The notes beneath the pieces are model-generated. The model saw only the letters and a list, made by a program, of their open reading frames with translations. It did no database searches and was not told the DNA's origin. Below, in pieces: positions 5,621 to 7,786 of a DNA stretch of 7,786 nt. Source of the DNA: JBAVEL01 sp049587715 (GTDB lineage: Bacteria; Bacteroidota; Ignavibacteria; UBA10030; UBA6906); the NCBI GenBank assembly GCA_049587715.1, contig JBAVEL010000044.1, forward strand, positions 1 to 7,786, read 5' to 3'. Position numbers and translations under genes: made by a program. The stretch's first letter is position 1, and every line of letters begins with the position of its first letter.

Positions 5621-6999
5621 CATCCGTGCTGGTCGCGGACGATGAGCAGGCAGTCAGGGAATCCATCCGGATGACCCTCGAGTACGCGCACTTCGACGTG
5701 CAGTCCGCCGAAGACGGACCCGCAGCCCTGCGCATGGCCGACACAGGGGGGTTCGATCTTGTCCTGCTGGACATCAAGATGCCGGGGATGGACGGGATCA
5801 AGGTGCTGGAAGTCCTCCGGGAGAAGCACCCCGACCTTCCCGTCATCATGATCTCGGGACACGGTACCATCGAGACGGCGGTGGAGGCCACGCGCAAGGG
5901 GGCGTTCGACTTTCTCCAGAAGCCGCTGGACAGGGAAAAACTGCTGATTGCGGCGCGGAACGCCGTGGAGCAGAAACGCCTTTCCTCGGAGTACCGGCGG
6001 CTGAGGGAGGGGGCGGAGGGGCGGGGCGTCCTGCTGGGAGACAGCAGGCCGATGCGTGAGCTGCGCGCCCTGATTGAGCGGGTGGCTCCGACGGAGGCCC
6101 GCGTCCTGATCACGGGGGAAAACGGAACGGGAAAAGAACTGGTGGCCCGGGCCCTGCACAGACAGAGCCGGCGTGCGGACCGGCCGCTGGTGGAGGTCAA
6201 TTGCGCCGCCATTCCGAACGAGCTGATCGAGTCGGAGCTGTTCGGCCACGAGAAGGGGGCCTTCACGGGAGCCACCGCCCGGAGGGTCGGGAAGTTCGAG
6301 CAGGCGGATGGGGGCACCATTTTCCTGGACGAGGTGGGGGATATGAGCCCCAATGCCCAGGCAAAAGTGCTCCGGGTGCTGGAGGAGGGGAGCATTGAGA
6401 GGGTGGGGGGGCTCCGGCCCCTGCCGGTGGCCGTCCGCGTGCTGGCAGCCACCAACAAGAGCCTGCCGGAGGCGATCCGCGCCGGGACCTTCCGGGAGGA
6501 TCTTTTTCACCGGCTGAACGTGATTCCGATTCATGTGCCACCGTTGCGCGACCGGCGGGAGGATATCCCTCTCCTGGTCGGCGCGTTTACGGAGGAGATC
6601 TGCCGGCGGTACGGGATGGCCGCCCGGGAGTTCCGGCCCGGTGCGCTGCGCCGGCTGCAGGCAATGGAATGGAGCGGCAATGTCCGGGAGCTGCGGAACA
6701 TAGTGGAACGCCTCATCATCATGACGCGTGCGCAGGGCATCGGGGAAGAGGAAGTGGCGCAGGGCCTGGCGGGAGGTGCCCCGGAATCGGAGAATCTGCT
6801 CTCTACGGGGGGGACGTTTCAGGATTTCAAGGAGAGAGCCGAAGCGGCGTTCATCCGACGGCGGCTGGAGGAGTGCGGCTGGAACATCAGCCATACCGCC
6901 GAAGTGCTGGCCATCCAGCGCAGCCACCTGTACAACAAGATGAAGAAGTACGGCCTTGCACGGGATGTCCCCGCCGGGGGGGAGTCCTCATCCGGATAG
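5617..6999 (+). CDS. Sigma-54-dependent response regulator, NtrC/NtrX family
   Basis: A 460-residue activator with the full three-domain layout. The receiver domain (1-115) has the acidic pair D8/D9, phosphoacceptor D52 in LLDIKMPGMDG, S80 and K102. The AAA+ domain (about 138-370) has Walker A GENGTGKE (167-174), the sigma-54-contacting loop GAFTGA (214-219), Walker B GGTIFLDE (232-239), FREDLFHRLNV and WSGNVRELRN. A C-terminal Fis-type helix-turn-helix includes NISHTAEVLAIQRSHLYNKM. All key residues for phosphorylation, ATP hydrolysis and sigma-54 contact are present, so it should be a functional enhancer-binding protein. The receiver (VIMISGHGTIETAV) and helix-turn-helix look NtrX-like, though ntrX proper usually follows ntrY, which is absent here. 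No histidine kinase is in the window. It is coupled to the unknown exported protein, hinting that it responds to, or controls, this operon. Its last 12 bases overlap the convergent rlmB. Confidence 0.95.
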   Translation: MTSVLVADDEQAVRESIRMTLEYAHFDVQSAEDGPAALRMADTGGFDLVLLDIKMPGMDGIKVLEVLREKHPDLPVIMISGHGTIETAVEATRKGAFDFLQKPLDREKLLIAARNAVEQKRLSSEYRRLREGAEGRGVLLGDSRPMRELRALIERVAPTEARVLITGENGTGKELVARALHRQSRRADRPLVEVNCAAIPNELIESELFGHEKGAFTGATARRVGKFEQADGGTIFLDEVGDMSPNAQAKVLRVLEEGSIERVGGLRPLPVAVRVLAATNKSLPEAIRAGTFREDLFHRLNVIPIHVPPLRDRREDIPLLVGAFTEEICRRYGMAAREFRPGALRRLQAMEWSGNVRELRNIVERLIIMTRAQGIGEEEVAQGLAGGAPESENLLSTGGTFQDFKERAEAAFIRRRLEECGWNISHTAEVLAIQRSHLYNKMKKYGLARDVPAGGESSSG

Positions 7000-7731
7000 C
7001 GAGCGTGTCCGCGCAACTTCGAACAGCACGATACCCCCGGCCACGGAGGCATTCAGGGATCCGATCTTTCCCCGGAGGGGGATCCGCACAAGATAGTCGC
7101 AGCGTTCCCGGACGAGCCGCCTGATTCCCCTGCCCTCGCTCCCCACCACAACCGCGAGGGGCATCCGGTAGTCCAGCTCACCGTATGCCCGTCCGGCGTG
7201 AGGGTCCAGCCCCACGATCCAGATTCCCTCGTTCCGGAGGAATTCCATCACGGGCACCAGATTGGTGACCTCGGCAACAGGGAGATGCTCGGTGGCCCCC
7301 GCCGAGGATTTGACAACCGCGTCCGTGACGGAAGCCGCGTGATGGCGCGGGATGACGACCCCGTGGGCTCCGGCGCACTCGGCGGTTCTGACGAGGGCCC
7401 CCAGGTTGCGGGGGTCCTGAATGCCGTCGAGGAGGAGGAGGAACGGCTTCTCCCCCTTCCCGGCAGCCTTGGCGAGCAGGTCGGCCGCGTCGGGCTTCTC
7501 CCGCGGGGCTGTCTCGGCTGCCACACCCTGGGAAAGGATTCCCGGCGCAAGGGCCTCCATTTCCTCCCGGGATGCCGTCGCAATGCGGACACCCCCGGCA
7601 GCGGCCCGGCGTCTGATTTCCTCCACGACACCGCCGTGGGAGCCTGCCGCGATGAGAATCCGGGTGAGCCGGGTTCCGGCCCGGAGTGCCTCCAGGACGG
7701 GGTTTCGCCCGTGGATCAGGCGGGTGCTCAT
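6988..7731 (-). CDS. rlmB: 23S rRNA (guanosine-2'-O)-methyltransferase RlmB
   Basis: A 247-residue SpoU/TrmH-family (SPOUT) methyltransferase, cytosolic. In E. coli RlmB uses S-adenosylmethionine to methylate the 2'-O of G2251 in the peptidyl-transferase loop of 23S rRNA. The N-terminal RNA-binding domain begins IHGRNPVLEAL (6-16). SPOUT motif 1 is LLDGIQDPRNLGALVRTAE (101-119) with N109 and R115; motif 2 is VVVGSEGRGI (194-203); motif 3 is RIPLRGKIGSLNASVAGGI (216-234) with S225, N227 and S229. Length is typical. The ATG at 7731 starts just before HGRN, the usual family beginning. The nearest purine-rich site, GGAGG, is about 16 bases upstream, too far for ideal spacing, so coupling to a gene upstream on the same strand is possible. 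It could also be a paralogous SpoU enzyme such as a tRNA methyltransferase, but the HGRNPVLEAL start favours RlmB. Confidence 0.93.
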   Translation of the reverse strand: MSTRLIHGRNPVLEALRAGTRLTRILIAAGSHGGVVEEIRRRAAAGGVRIATASREEMEALAPGILSQGVAAETAPREKPDAADLLAKAAGKGEKPFLLLLDGIQDPRNLGALVRTAECAGAHGVVIPRHHAASVTDAVVKSSAGATEHLPVAEVTNLVPVMEFLRNEGIWIVGLDPHAGRAYGELDYRMPLAVVVGSEGRGIRRLVRERCDYLVRIPLRGKIGSLNASVAGGIVLFEVARTRSLSG

Positions 7732-7786
7732 GGGGCCGCGCCGCGGGCCTCCGCACGGGGTCTCCGGCGGTGGAGCAGCACCAGGG
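7728..7786 (-). CDS. Possible C-terminal tail of a gene upstream of rlmB
   Basis: On the - strand one frame is open from the window edge to a TGA at 7730-7728 that overlaps the rlmB start as ATGA. It encodes only about 18 residues, ending RRRPRAEARGAAP. The overlap matches the ATGA junctions seen elsewhere in the window and would explain the poor ribosome site of rlmB. The fragment is too short and too compositionally biased to identify, and the other two frames are also open over this short stretch. Confidence 0.3.
   Translation of the reverse strand, partial: LVLLHRRRPRAEARGAAP

Noticed and set aside
6143..6158. TGGCCCGG...CTGCA with correct -24/-12 spacing for sigma-54
   Set aside because: It lies inside the AAA+ domain coding region (VARALH), has only the core bases, and is likely by chance in GC-rich sequence.
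5209..6927. A very long open frame on the - strand (over 500 codons) opposite the exported protein and regulator genes
   Set aside because: It lies antisense to a protein with complete NtrC-family motifs, is rich in P, R, S and H, and shows no domain. Long antisense frames are expected at this G+C.

Overview
The window is a gene-dense, GC-rich bacterial chromosomal segment. It looks like a free-living, probably aerobic or facultative, uncultivated-type lineage. High G+C, many coding-strand G runs, meaB next to an acyl-CoA dehydrogenase and an acyl-CoA carboxylase subunit, and an NtrC-type regulator would fit groups such as Gemmatimonadota, Eisenbacteria or the former Deltaproteobacteria. I cannot place it more precisely from sequence alone. 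I saw no tRNA, rRNA, CRISPR array, insertion sequence, prophage gene or origin.

Layout: (1) 1-117 is the tail of a + strand membrane protein. (2) 130-1053 is a GalE-type NAD-dependent sugar epimerase. (3) 1055-2038 is MeaB, the GTPase chaperone of adenosylcobalamin-dependent acyl-CoA mutases. (4) 2035-3210 is an acyl-CoA dehydrogenase. (5) 3222-4877 is the carboxyltransferase (beta) subunit of a biotin-dependent acyl-CoA carboxylase. (6) 4874-5620 is an unrecognised, probably exported protein. (7) 5617-6999 is a sigma-54-dependent response regulator. (8) On the - strand, 6988-7731 is the 23S rRNA 2'-O-methyltransferase RlmB, converging on the regulator with a 12-bp tail overlap. (9) The last bases may hold the tail of a further - strand gene.

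The seven + strand genes are separated by at most 12 bases, and three junctions are overlapping ATGA stop/starts, so they read as one transcription unit. The centre (meaB, acyl-CoA dehydrogenase, carboxyltransferase) is an acyl-CoA catabolic module: oxidation of a short or branched acyl-CoA, carboxylation of an acyl- or enoyl-CoA, and upkeep of a methylmalonyl-CoA-type mutase. The mutase, the biotin carboxylase/BCCP subunit and a histidine kinase partner are not in the window. The points most worth a second look are the unknown exported protein coupled between the carboxylase and the regulator, the uncertain subfamily of the carboxyltransferase, and the kinase-less regulator at the end of a catabolic operon. 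No stretch over 300 bases lacks a gene. No convincing promoter or intrinsic terminator was seen.
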